A program made the position numbers and the translations under genes. Positions 48,340 to 58,215 of a DNA stretch of 64,000 nucleotides are shown here, in pieces (position 1 is the first letter of the stretch; the number at the start of each line of letters is the position of its first letter). The DNA comes from Mimachlamys varia (lineage: Eukaryota; Mollusca; Bivalvia; Pectinida; Pectinidae): positions 32,176,926 through 32,240,925 of the forward strand of contig OX392534.1 of NCBI GenBank assembly GCA_947623455.1, written 5' to 3'. The notes under the pieces are model-generated. The model was not told where the DNA came from, did not search any database, and saw only the letters and a program-made list of their open reading frames with translations.

Positions 48340-48455
48340 ATCCCGCGACGAGAATTTTCATTGGATGCAGCTAGGTCTGGCTGCGTCCAATCAGAGCGCA
48401 CCTTACATTTGATCACGCGCTCTTCTTATGGGACAGAAAAAAAATGTAAACAAAC
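48340..48455 (+). promoter_or_regulatory. Promoter-like region with paired CCAAT boxes
   Basis: An inverted pair ATTGGATGCAGC / GCTGCGTCCAAT (48,360-48,391) forms a near-palindrome with two CCAAT boxes, 65 bp upstream of the ATG at 48,456. The GC content is locally raised. This fits a promoter of the exon at 48,456, but transcription is not shown by sequence alone. Confidence 0.45.
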
Positions 48456-48530
48456 ATGGCACAGTGTCGACTGTGTCATGGATCTTTACCAGTAAAACAG
48501 AGAAGAACAATCTTCAACGACACATTTACG
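48456..48530 (+). CDS. First coding exon of a CRLC-type zinc-binding protein (partial gene)
   Basis: ATG in good context (aaacATGG), 25 codons, then a phase 0 donor ACG|gtaagg. The peptide begins AQCRLCHGSLPVKQRRTIF: the CxxC near the start followed by a basic RRTIF stretch resembles ZAD-like or similar N-terminal zinc-binding domains, whose second half should lie in the next exon. I do not recognise the gene firmly. Reading past the donor gives a 74-residue frame with no family. Candidate downstream exons are listed at 51,402 and 51,628, with weak support. Confidence 0.5.
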
Positions 48531-48713
48531 GTAAGGACTCAGTGCGTGGATCGCCATTTCCTGATGCTGTCTAATTTGATCAAGCTTGAATTTTTCACAG
48601 ATCAACCGAATGAGATGTTCTTCCTTGTTTACATTTATTGCAGAAGCCGTTTTGTTACACTCATTTTTATTGGTCGGTGATTACGTGATTCAAAGGGACA
48701 CAACGCACACCGA

Positions 48714-48727
48714 CCGCTAGGTGGCAG
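48714..48727 (+). promoter_or_regulatory. CTCF-like motif
   Basis: CCGCTAGGTGGCAG matches the CTCF core consensus of animals. It lies 184 bp after the putative first exon at 48,456-48,530. Occupancy is unknown. Confidence 0.4.
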
Positions 48728-48798
48728 ACCCGGGAGCTTTTAATTTTGCCATGATATATTCCAAGGGTGTAGATTTAGTCTTAAGGACTAGAATCGTA

Positions 48799-49037
48799 GG
48801 TAACCAACGGTCTTGGCCCTGGTTTCATCAACGTTCCTTAACTTAAGGAAACTCCTTACCTTAAAAATCTCCATAGGAAATTATTACAGAATTTAAGGGG
48901 AAAACCTTAAGTTAAAGAACTTTTCTTAAATTCTGTAAGGCTTTCCTATGAAGATTTTTAAGTTAAGGAGTTTCCTTAAGTTAAGGAAAGTTGATGAAAC
49001 CGGGGCCTGTCCGTGAGCGTCAGGACCGTTGGTTACC
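48799..49037. mobile_element. Nested palindromic element (195-bp palindrome inside an outer inverted repeat)
   Basis: Outer arms GGTAACCAACGGTC (48,799-48,812) and GACCGTTGGTTACC (49,024-49,037). Inner element 48,814-49,008 begins ggccctggtttcatcaac and ends gttgatgaaaccggggcc. Its arms rich in ttccttaacttaaggaaact pair along nearly the whole length. Confidence 0.85.
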
Positions 49038-49299
49038 GACGATGAAACACTAGATGAAGCAATATTGGTTAAATGGCCATCTGATTAAAAAGCAGATCCT
49101 TGTTCTCACTCCGTTTTACAGGAATCTGTCGACATCCCATATGAGGTCATGTCCTGGTGACCTTCGTCGCCTCTTTACCTCACACTCAAGTTTTTTAATT
49201 GATGACAGGACATATCTTCCATTTACACCAAGTCATTTCGTCACATTATGTATATATGTATATTATCTTGTTGTGACGAAATTTTAATTTAATTTCCCT

Positions 49300-50060
49300 T
49301 TGGTCCCTAGTTGTGCATAGTTGTTTTTTAGGCTGATTCGAAAATAAATATGGCCGAATAACGGCCATCTTGGATTTTGACAGTAATAGTTTGTGACATT
49401 TCTTGAGATATACTAGATAAATCCTTATCAAAATTCATATGCAGGTTCCCTTGGATTTTAGGTTTGCATTGTTTAGTTTTGGAGACGATCCAAAGCACAA
49501 TATGGCCGACAGGTGGCCATTCTAGGTTTTGACGGTAATAGTTTGTGATCCCTAATTCTTAAGAAGTACTGGATGCATCCTTCTCAAATTTCACATGTAT
49601 GTTCCAATATGTCCCTAGTTGTGCATTGTTCAGTTTCTGTCCAGTTATATGACTAGATTAAGAGCATTGAGCTGATCTAAAAATCAATAATAGCAAATAG
49701 GTGGCCATTTTGGATTGTGGCAGTAATAATTTGTATTTTTGACAAGTACTTGTTGCGATGAATCATTATCATACCTGATAATGTAGGTAGCCTTTGGTCC
49801 CTTTTTATTGATGGTGTTATTTTCAGACCGCTGATCTCGGAGAAAAAATAGACAGGCATCCATCTTGGAGTTTGACTATGAAAGGATACTATGGTTAACT
49901 ATTAAGAAATAAAAGATGGATCTTTCTCAAATTCTATATGGAAGTTCTACTTAATCCTTAGCTGTGCTCTGATGAGTTTTGGAACTGGTCAGAAAAAGCA
50001 AATTGGTGACAAGGAACCATCGTTTAACTATAATAAAGTAAGAAAATTCTTAAAATCCAT
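49300..50060 (+). repeat. Degenerate tandem repeat of about 150-190 bp (GGCCATCTTGG units)
   Basis: Units begin with atggccga..ggccatcttgga at about 49,348, 49,505, 49,696, 49,850 and 50,005. Each is followed by ttttgacagtaatagtttgt, a ctggat(g)catccttctcaaat-like line and ccctagttgtgcat. It has no coding content. Confidence 0.7.
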
Positions 50061-50276
50061 TTAACTATAAAGATTAAATACTGTACATTGTTAAAAGAAA
50101 ATAAGGAAAAGACACAACTTTTTAAGAGCAAATGAAGATCATCGATGGTGGTCGCCAAGATCCTCCTTGGATCTCTTTTTGATGCTATATGCGCATTTTT
50201 TCTTATTAAAACATACTAGTTGATAACTTTTTTATTTATATTTAGCCACAAAACAAAGTACATCTTTGAAATAATG

Positions 50277-50363
50277 TCCAGGCCTCGAACTCACGATCTC
50301 CGGCACCAAATCGCCTAGCCAGAAGTACCTGCGGCCGTTACCACTGCGCCAACTCGACATCCC
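50277..50363 (-). mobile_element. tRNA-like sequence (SINE head or tRNA pseudogene)
   Basis: The minus strand reads GATGTCGAGTTGGCGCAGTG with a box-A-like TGGCGCAGTGGTAACGGC and a box-B-like GTGAGTTCGAGGCC, and the 5' GATGTC can pair with 3' GACATT. The T-arm stem does not pair, so I do not call a functional tRNA. Confidence 0.45.
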
Positions 50364-50861
50364 CCCCCCAAAAAGGATGTTTTGATGTCGCAGTGTTAGA
50401 CGGTCCGGTATTCTGGCATGATCATAGTGGCAAATCGTCTAATTAAAGATGATGTAAATACCTGGATCGCAATGCATATATATACATGGATAAGAATTGT
50501 ACAAATATTACATATATTAAACAGGGTACAATTACGACAGGAAATTATATATAATACCGGTATATGAGTATCAGGTAGATATGAAGCCCTAAACATCAAA
50601 AGGTAAATCAACCCACAATGATTAGTTACAAATTAGTTGCATTACAGAGTTTAAGCAAGACTAAAATACTGACAAGCCAGTAACAGTTCAACACTATTGT
50701 CTGAGTACATGGTGTAATAGTTTAACAATTAAAATTTGACCTCCAAAGATTTCTGCGTCTTTTTGATTTAGTGTTCGAAGAAAGATAACTCGAATATATA
50801 CTTAAGCGAGAAAAAAAATCACCACAGTGGCCATATTGATTATAAACAAAATCAAGTGGCC

Positions 50862-51027
50862 ACATTCTACCACTAGACAGCTGGGTCGAAACCCACGTGG
50901 GGCAGTTGCCACGTACTGGCCGTAGGTCGGTGGTTTTTCTCCAGGTACTCCGGCTTTCATCCACCATTAAAAATCTGGCACGTCCTTGAATGACCCTGGC
51001 TGTTAATAAAACATAAACCAAACACAT
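50862..51027 (+). mobile_element. 5'-truncated SINE
   Basis: Starts near ccacattctaccactagaca. Then box-B-like gggtcgaaacccacgtgggg, gtactggccgtaggtcggtg, ctccaggtactccggctttc and the tail ctggctgttaataaaacata. It is the same family as 59,345. The antisense 101-residue frame is not a gene. Confidence 0.75.
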
Positions 51028-51177
51028 TTATTTATTGATTTTCAATATGTAAACTTGAACGAATTCATGTATTTTCATAATGTATTTTTATTTCATTTCA
51101 TTTTCTTTATACAACTAAAATATAACGTGTTACTATTACTTCTGAGTTTTAGGTTGATGGTACATTGTTCCGAATTT

Positions 51178-51343
51178 TATACTGCCCCCCCCCCCCCACC
51201 CCCAATGGTCATAATAGCTTTTATGACCATTGAAAGGGCATTTTTATCGAAAATTGATCTTAACACCAACCCACCCCCACCCCCAAATGTGTAAAATTAT
51301 TTTAGGTCCAAAATTAGCTGTAACAAATTCTCAGGTCCCTGTG
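51178..51343 (+). mobile_element. Partial CACAGGGACC-foldback element
   Basis: Right arm preserved (tttttatcgaaaattgatct, ggtccaaaattagctgtaac, aggtccctgtg), the centre with hairpin caatggtcataa / ttatgaccattg, and the left arm replaced by C-runs. It is a relative of 21,599-21,865. Confidence 0.65.
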
Positions 51344-51401
51344 CTGTTGGTAAAATTTGGATGTACGTTGCATAAAAAGGCTTACATTTCCTTACAAACA
51401 G

Positions 51402-51504
51402 TGTTGTATCGCTATGAAACTGTCCCCTAAGCCCTTCGGAAGTGAAAAGAGATTGAAAATGAGATGGGACCAGATTTGTATACGAAATGTTCGTACGTTT
51501 GTCA
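51402..51504 (+). CDS. Weak candidate exon
   Basis: After ttccttacaaacag an open frame reads CCIAMKLSPKPFGSEKRLKM then RWDQICIRNVRTFVRLI, ending at a possible donor ATTA|gtaaac (phase 1). With phase 0 entry it could join the exon at 48,456. The composition looks coding (basic, Trp/Cys-containing), but no family is recognised and the donor is poor. Confidence 0.22.
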
Positions 51505-51627
51505 GACTAATTAGTAAACAAAGTTCTTCATGTACACATGTTCATTGTTGAGGAAGATCAATAGTGTATAAAACAAAATTGTACGCTTTATATTTTCCGG
51601 ACGAACTTCCGGTATTTTTTGTTTCAG

Positions 51628-51715
51628 TTTACAAGCAATACCCAAACGTCTTTATGAAGTGTCCTGCATGTAGAAATAGGTTTGTAAAGTGTCTGCGGGA
51701 AAATCTATAACGGCG
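51628..51715 (+). CDS. Weak candidate terminal exon
   Basis: Acceptor ttttttgtttcag is strong. Phase 1 reading gives YKQYPNVFMKCPACRNRF then VKCLRENL and a TAA stop. CPAC suggests metal binding. The phase would fit the candidate exon at 51,402. It is short, so chance is a real alternative. Confidence 0.28.
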
Positions 51716-52869
51716 AAAGTGTTTGACTAAACGATACATGTAGCTTAAATTGGCCTTGTAGATACCCCTCATATTTTGCTGTCAGGGATTGGCCACTTGA
51801 AGTTCAAACAGTATGATAAGATTAAATTAATGTCTCTTTCAGATCCCTTTTTGGAAGAGGCCAAACAAAACCATGATTTGTATCTCACCTCATCCATCCC
51901 TGAAATTTTGTAATGAAATATTCCAACCTTTGAATTGGAAGAGTTTAAATGCGTATTTGGGGGTGAATTATCAATACAAAATAGGTGTCATAAACACCAG
52001 ATGCTTGCTCGTAAATAAAACAAAAATAAACTTATTAAAAAGATATGGAATATGTTTCCCTGTTTGGAGTGTTTTCTTTCGGATTAAACATATTAGGAGC
52101 AGATCAAGCTTTGCCTGCATGTTTGGTATGTCGGAAATGGCCGCGTAGAAAAATAATCTCAAGATTTCGGGCAATCTTCGGCATAATTTTAGTTAAAATT
52201 TAAAGACATACAAATGTACATGTTATTTAGATAGCGACCAAAACAATGAAATAGGAAATATAAACAGTCAAGTTTTTGTGTAAGTCGTAGTTCAACATAA
52301 ATATTTCTCCTGGTTGCAGTTCGTCATTTTAAAGATTGTAGGGCCTAGTCTATTTCAATTGTCAATCATTATTTAAAGATTCCGAATTCAAACCACGCCC
52401 CCGAAATGGGTCTTTCACGTCAATCAAGTGGCACGGGCTTTCACAGCTAATCAATTTCTCTTAAATCAGATTACAATCCCAAGCATGCGCATAAAGACCT
52501 CTCTGTTGGAACAGACGGCTGACATTTTGAAAAGTTTGAAACAGTTGAAATTTAAACGGAGACAAACGACAGTTTGAAGTCGAAGGAGAGGAACAAGATG
52601 AAACAACAAAGGGAAAGTATTAGCTCATGGTTTCTTAAACATGTTGGGCTATTTTTACATTACAACATCATTGATAGGAATGGACAGATACTTCATAACT
52701 GTTTTGAGTATTGTTTTTCACAGAAATAAATTAACGATTAATGTTTGGCAACATCATAATTTACTTAGTAATGTAAGGGAAATTTAAGGACATATGTATA
52801 CATTGTCTTGTCCAATATTCTACCCGCAATAGATGTATTAATTAAGTGATTTTATATATAAACGATTAA
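51716..52869. other. Intergenic DNA with a promoter-like patch
   Basis: No supported gene. At 52,390-52,600 there is a GC-richer patch with accacgcccccg (GC-box-like) and agcatgcgca (NRF1-like), followed by an ATG at about 52,600 opening a 43-codon frame (MKQQRESISS...). I see no family or splice support. Confidence 0.3.
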
Positions 52870-55800
52870 TTGTTTCCGTGCAGTTTCACAAGACTTGTAT
52901 CCCGCCAATATCCAACATGTCCGATAACATTGGGTTCTGACTCAATTGGTGGTCGTCTGCTACAATAGGGATGCCCGTCTTGTGATAAGACCGTACTGGA
53001 ACAGTTCCACTCCCGACAACTGTATTGTCTTGTTTCAATATTCTACCCACTATTCAGTTCATTAATGTTAGCAATAAAATATATTTATGCAGTTTGTTTA
53101 AAATTCGGTTGTGTAAATGACACGCAGATATATATTTCATTTAATCCGATGCCATGTTAATAAAGATTATTTGTAAACAATGAATTCGTTGTTGGTTTGT
53201 ATCTATAATCTTCGGATCAGCATTATTTCCGTATGGTTTTACAGGATTCCGACACCGTGTGCTGTCTTGTTTAATTTTCTACCCGCTATTTGGATGATTG
53301 ATGATAGCACGGACTTAGATTAATCTAAGTCCGTGATGATAGTAACACTCCAGACATCAGTACTCTAAAACCAATCAGGAACCGTCGGTATTTTCCGCTG
53401 AAATAAATGTAAACTCTAAACTGTTTCCGTACGGTTTCACACGATTTGTATCCCGCCAATATCCAACATGTTCAATAACACTGGGTTTCGACTCCAATGG
53501 TGGTCGTCCGCTACAATAGGGATGCGCGTCTTGTGATAAGACTGTACTGGAACAGTTCCACTCCCGAAACCGTATGCCGCCTGGTTTTATTTTCTACCCG
53601 CTATTCCGATCACTGATGACAGAAACTCTCCAGACATCAATACTCTAAAACCAATCGGGAACCAGGGGTTCCGTCGGTATTTGCCGCTGCAATAAATGTT
53701 GTGGTGAATGTTCTTAAATGCGAACTCTTACCTGTTTCCGTACAGTTTTTCAAGATTTGTATCCCGCAAATATCCAGCATGTCCGATAACATTGGATTTC
53801 GACCCCAATGTGGTATCAAGCTATGATAGGGATACGGCACGTGTCTTGTAATCGGATTGGACTGAAGCAGTCTTGGCCGATATCCGCTCCGCTATTTCAA
53901 GTGTAATTGACGAGATATATATTTCATTTAATCCGACGCCATATAAATAAAAATTTACTTCGTAAACATTAGATGCTGTTGATTTTAAAACCATGGGAAC
54001 CTGACTGTTTCTGTACGGTTTCACAAGAGTTGTATCCCGCCAATATCTAACATATCCAATAACATTTGGTTTCGACTCCAATGGTGGTCTACTACTACAA
54101 TAGGGATGCGGGTCTTGTGATAAGACTGTACTGGAACAGTTCCACTCCCGACACCGTTTGTTGCCTTGTTTTATTTTTCTACTCGCTATTCGGATCATTG
54201 GTGACAGTAATACTCCAGACATTAGTACTCTAAAACCAATCGGGAACCGTCGGTATTTTCCGCTGAAATAAATGTAAACTCTAAACTGTTTCCGAACGGT
54301 TTCACAAGAGTTGTATCCCGCCAAAATCCAACATGTCCGATAAAACTGAGTGTCTGCTCCAATTATGGATGCTACAATAGGGATGCGCGTCTTGTGATAA
54401 GACCGTACGGGAATAGTTCCACTACCGACATCGTGTGTTGTCTTGTTCTATTTTCTACCCGCTATTCGGATCATTGATGACAGTAATGCTCCAGACGTCA
54501 GTACTCTAAAACCAATCGGGAACCGTCGGTATTTTCCGCTGAAATAAATGTAAACACTAAACTGTTTCCGTACGGTTCACACGATTTGTATCCCGCCAAT
54601 ATCCAACATGTCCGATAACACTGGGTTACGACTCAAATGGTGGTCGCCTGCTACAATAGGGATGCGCGTCTTGTGATAAGACTGTACTGGAACAGTTCCA
54701 CTCCCGACACCGAGTGCTGTCTTATTCTATTTTCTACCCGCTATTCGGATCAATAATGGCAGCAGCTCTTCCGACACCGTGTGCTGTAAAATCAATCGGA
54801 AGCCGTCGGTACTTTTCGTGAACAAGTCATGCATTCACTCAATCCGTTAATATAAGGTGAATGTTTAATTTAATACTTTGAGAATCAAACCAATGAATTT
54901 ACTTCAGCCAATGTTGTGTAAATTGTACTTAAGTGTAAACTGTTTCCGTACAGTTTCATAAGTGTTGTATCCCGCCAATATCCAACATGTCCGATAACAC
55001 TGGGTTACGACTCAAATGGTGGTCGCCTGCTACAATAGGGATGCGCGTCTTGTGATCAGACTGTACTGGAACAGTTCCACTCCCGACATATATATTTCAA
55101 ACCGCTATTAGGATCATTGATGACAGCAGCACTCTCGACGTACTCTGAAACCAATCGGGAACCGTCGGTACTTTCCGCTGCAATAAATGTCGTGTTGAGT
55201 GTTCTTACGTGTAAACTGTTTCCGTACAGTTTCACAAGAGTTGTATCCCGCCAATATCCAACATGTCCAATACCATTGGAACTCAATTATGAATGCTGCA
55301 ATAGGGATGCGCGCCTTGTGATCAGACTGTACCGGAACAGTTCCATCCCAACAGATCTATTGTCTTGTCCAATATTCTACCCGCTATTCGCATCATTGAT
55401 GATAGCAGTCCTCCCAACATCAGTACTCTGAAACCAATCGTGAACCGTCGGTACTTTCTGTGAACAAATAATGTTTCCCGCAATCTGCTTAAAATTCGGT
55501 GTATATCTAGTTAAATACTAAATTAAACCAGTGAACTTTCTTCAGTAAACGTTATGTTATTTTTTGTTAAATATAAACTGTTTCCGTACGGTTGCACAAG
55601 ACTTGTTTCCCGCCAATATCCAACATGTCTGATAACATTTGGTTTCCACTCCATTAGTAACAGTCTGTCACAATAGGGATGCGCGTCTTGTGATAAGTCT
55701 GTACTGGAACAGTTCTATGCTCCTTTTTACCTCGATTCAATGAACCGTCGCTTCATTAATGACATCAATGACTTAACGTGATCCGTTTGAAATAAATATT

Positions 55801-56010
55801 ATATTAATTGACACGTGGCGAAACGAATTAAAGAATTGCTTCACTCAGTTTTCTATTTATTGTTGTTAAATATAAACTTTAAGATCGTAATTGTTTCCGT
55901 AGTTTCACGTGACTTGTATCCCGCCAGTATCCAATATGTCCGGTAACATTAGGTCTTCGCTCCAGTAGTGGACGTCTGCGTCAATAGCGATGCGCGTTAT
56001 ACTGAAACAC
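52870..56010. repeat. Decayed array of about ten units, roughly 275 bp (some about 370 bp)
   Basis: Each unit contains, on plus, tgtttccgtacggtttcaca, tgtatcccgccaatatccaa, tgtccgataacattgg, ctacaatagggatgcgcgtc, ttgtgataagactgtactgg and the palindrome GGAACAGTTCC, then a looser region (attttctacccgctattcgg, atcattgatgacag, accaatcgggaaccgtcggt). Core starts are near 52,905, 53,447, 53,758, 54,030, 54,314, 54,586, 54,967, 55,240, 55,604 and 55,916. On minus, four copies keep the same open frame (WNCSSTVLSQDAHPYC ... GYWRDT), while others have stops or shifts. Confidence 0.85.
53301..53342. mobile_element. 28-bp perfect palindrome flanked by 7-bp direct repeats
   Basis: CACGGACTTAGATT immediately followed by its complement AATCTAAGTCCGTG (53,308-53,335), bracketed by ATGATAG (53,301-53,307 and 53,336-53,342). 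Neighbouring array units have one uninterrupted attgatgacagtaa-type sequence at this point, so the palindrome plus one ATGATAG is an insertion. It is either a minimal transposon relic or a repair product. Confidence 0.75.
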
Positions 56011-56156
56011 TAACGGTTTTAATGTGTACAGTACATGACAACTGGGAGACAGTAGTAGTGCTGCCACCATCAACAAATGTAAGAAGTACCATTTAGGTGG
56101 TTTATATTAACAATATTCGATGGCCGATACATTAAACGTAGTAAACTTTAGGTTAC

Positions 56157-56194
56157 GTCCAAAACTAGCTGTAACAAATTATCAGGTCCCTGTG
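56157..56194 (+). mobile_element. Fragment of CACAGGGACC-foldback terminal arm
   Basis: gtccaaaactagctgtaaca then aattatcaggtccctgtg equals the right arm of the elements at 21,599 and 51,178. Confidence 0.7.
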
Positions 56195-56539
56195 ATCTGG
56201 TCATCTTATTGGGGCACAATGGGGACGGGGGTTGCTCCTGTATAGGCAAAAACTCGGTGCAGTGTGTTTTACCTGCAATGGGACAGAGATATTTTATTTG
56301 ACTTCGAATTTGTTTTCAAGGACACATCTTTTTTTAAGTATCACCTATCATCGTTTCCATTTGAACCCAACATTTAAATCCAAGAAAACTTGAGAAAGAC
56401 GTATTCGTTAAACCAGTTCATCTCAAGCACACACGCATACATACCCACACATAGGGAGATATTAGCCAGGTGGTATAGGACATGTAGCTAGCGCCTGATA
56501 AGGCAGCTCCTGCGAACACCTAAGAATTGTATGTGTTAA

Positions 56540-56894
56540 AGGCCCAACATACGTAACTTTAGGGAAATTTTCGTGATTCTGAAAAATTCTGAAAAAAATT
56601 CCAGTTGATAACCATGGATAAATAGACTTCAAACGAAGTAAACCTGAGCTAACAAGAAATTGAAAATAATTCAGGTGGGGCCCACCTCAACAACAAACCG
56701 AAGGTAGAAGACGGTTCGAAATGGACGCGTGTTTACAAATAGCGTGTTTCAACTGCTGCTGTACCGGTAACCGCGAAAGAATTCATCTTGAATATTGCTG
56801 ATATCAGTTAATCTTAGCTAAATCTATAAATATAATAAGTTATTAGGCTTGATTTTCGCTTCAAGTTTTGCCGAAAGTTACGTATATTGGGCCT
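56540..56894 (+). mobile_element. TTAA-flanked MITE, copy 3
   Basis: TTAA at 56,536-56,539 and 56,895-56,898 flank a 355-bp element with ends AGGCCCAACATACGTAACTT and AAGTTACGTATATTGGGCCT. It has the same interior and orientation as copy 2. Confidence 0.92.
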
Positions 56895-57059
56895 TTAATT
56901 GTATTGGTTGTATAAGAATTGTATATCTTTGTACTATAAAGCGCTTTAGAGTGGCGTATGATAGCTATATAGGGCTCTATATCAAGTGTTGTATATTTAC
57001 TTTAGTGGGTCGTCCAGCATCCGTTTGTATAAAACATTTTGATTAAGCCTATGCTACTG

Positions 57060-57930
57060 ATACTTGGCCAGTAGCACACTGGGTTGAAAAAACTACGATC
57101 TTTGTTTAAATGAATGATTTTGATCCACTTTAAAGGTCACAGGGGTCAAATGTATCAAAATAATCAAACAACTTCTCAATAACAAAGCTGAGATGAAGGG
57201 CTACCAAGTTTGTTCAAAGGAATGGCACTGACCTACTTTCAAAATTACCAAGGTCATCTTTAAATGACTCCTTCTCAATGACTAACAAGCCCAGAGTTCT
57301 GATATTTAGTCAGCAGGATGCTGTTATGAAAAATTACCAAGTTTGTTCAAATAACTGACCTTGACCTTCTTTCAATGTCATAAGGGTCAAATATGATATT
57401 CTCAATAGTTAAACCAAAAAGCTTAGGGACTGATATGATATTGGGCCTGTACTAGTGTAGTATCAAAGTTAGTTTAAAGGAATGACCTTAATCCACTTTC
57501 AAGGTCACATGAAGGATCAAATATGTTAAACATTTTAACCCCCCCCCCCCTTTTTTTAGATAACTGTATTTGTCTGGTAGCATGGGTTGGAAGTTAGCTT
57601 TCAATTTTGCAGAATTAAAACATGTATAAATCAATTAAGCTGCTTCACTTTCTTCTAGTGCTTAAAATCATCAAACATTTGCTCTGTGATCAAACATTTC
57701 AAAGCATTTCAAAGCTATGATATTTCTATTTGATCTGTGACCTTGAAAGAAGAAGTTGATTTTTGATTGGCTCCTTCCAGGCAAAATGCATGTTTCTATG
57801 CCTTTCATTATTTCAGAAGAAGCTGTTTCAAGGAAAAGTTGATGTTCAGATGTACAGATGGCAGATGCTGCACCATTGCATCAGCTCACCTGTCCTTCAG
57901 GCGGATGAGCTTAAAACCTTGAGGTAAATA
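57060..57930 (+). repeat. AAGGTCA-rich degenerate repeat block 4
   Basis: Loose units with ccactttaaaggtcacaggg, gtcaaatatg, aacttctcaataacaaagct and tgaccttgaccttctttcaa, followed from 57,640 by a related stretch ending ttgcatcagctcacctgtcc. No exon is seen. Confidence 0.5.
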
Positions 57931-58215
57931 ATAAAATTATTAAAGTCACCTTGACCTGGATAATCATAGGTGTATGGACAATAACATAGACATGACAAAG
58001 ACTGTAACTGCATTTTACTTGGTAAAAAAGATATCCAAATCAACAAGTTTGTATGTCATGTATAACTCGGGATTCAAAAATGTTTGGAAAATCAACTCGG
58101 GTCAGAAACGTCATCATTTCTTTTTTTCAATATTTTTTCACACTCATTATTTTTCACCAAAATACATTTGTACATGCACATACATCAATTATTTCCTCAA
58201 TAAATAGTTATGTTT

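Noticed and set aside
50277..50363. Functional tRNA on the minus strand
   Set aside because: Boxes A and B are recognisable, but the T-arm stem does not pair; a SINE head or pseudogene is more likely.
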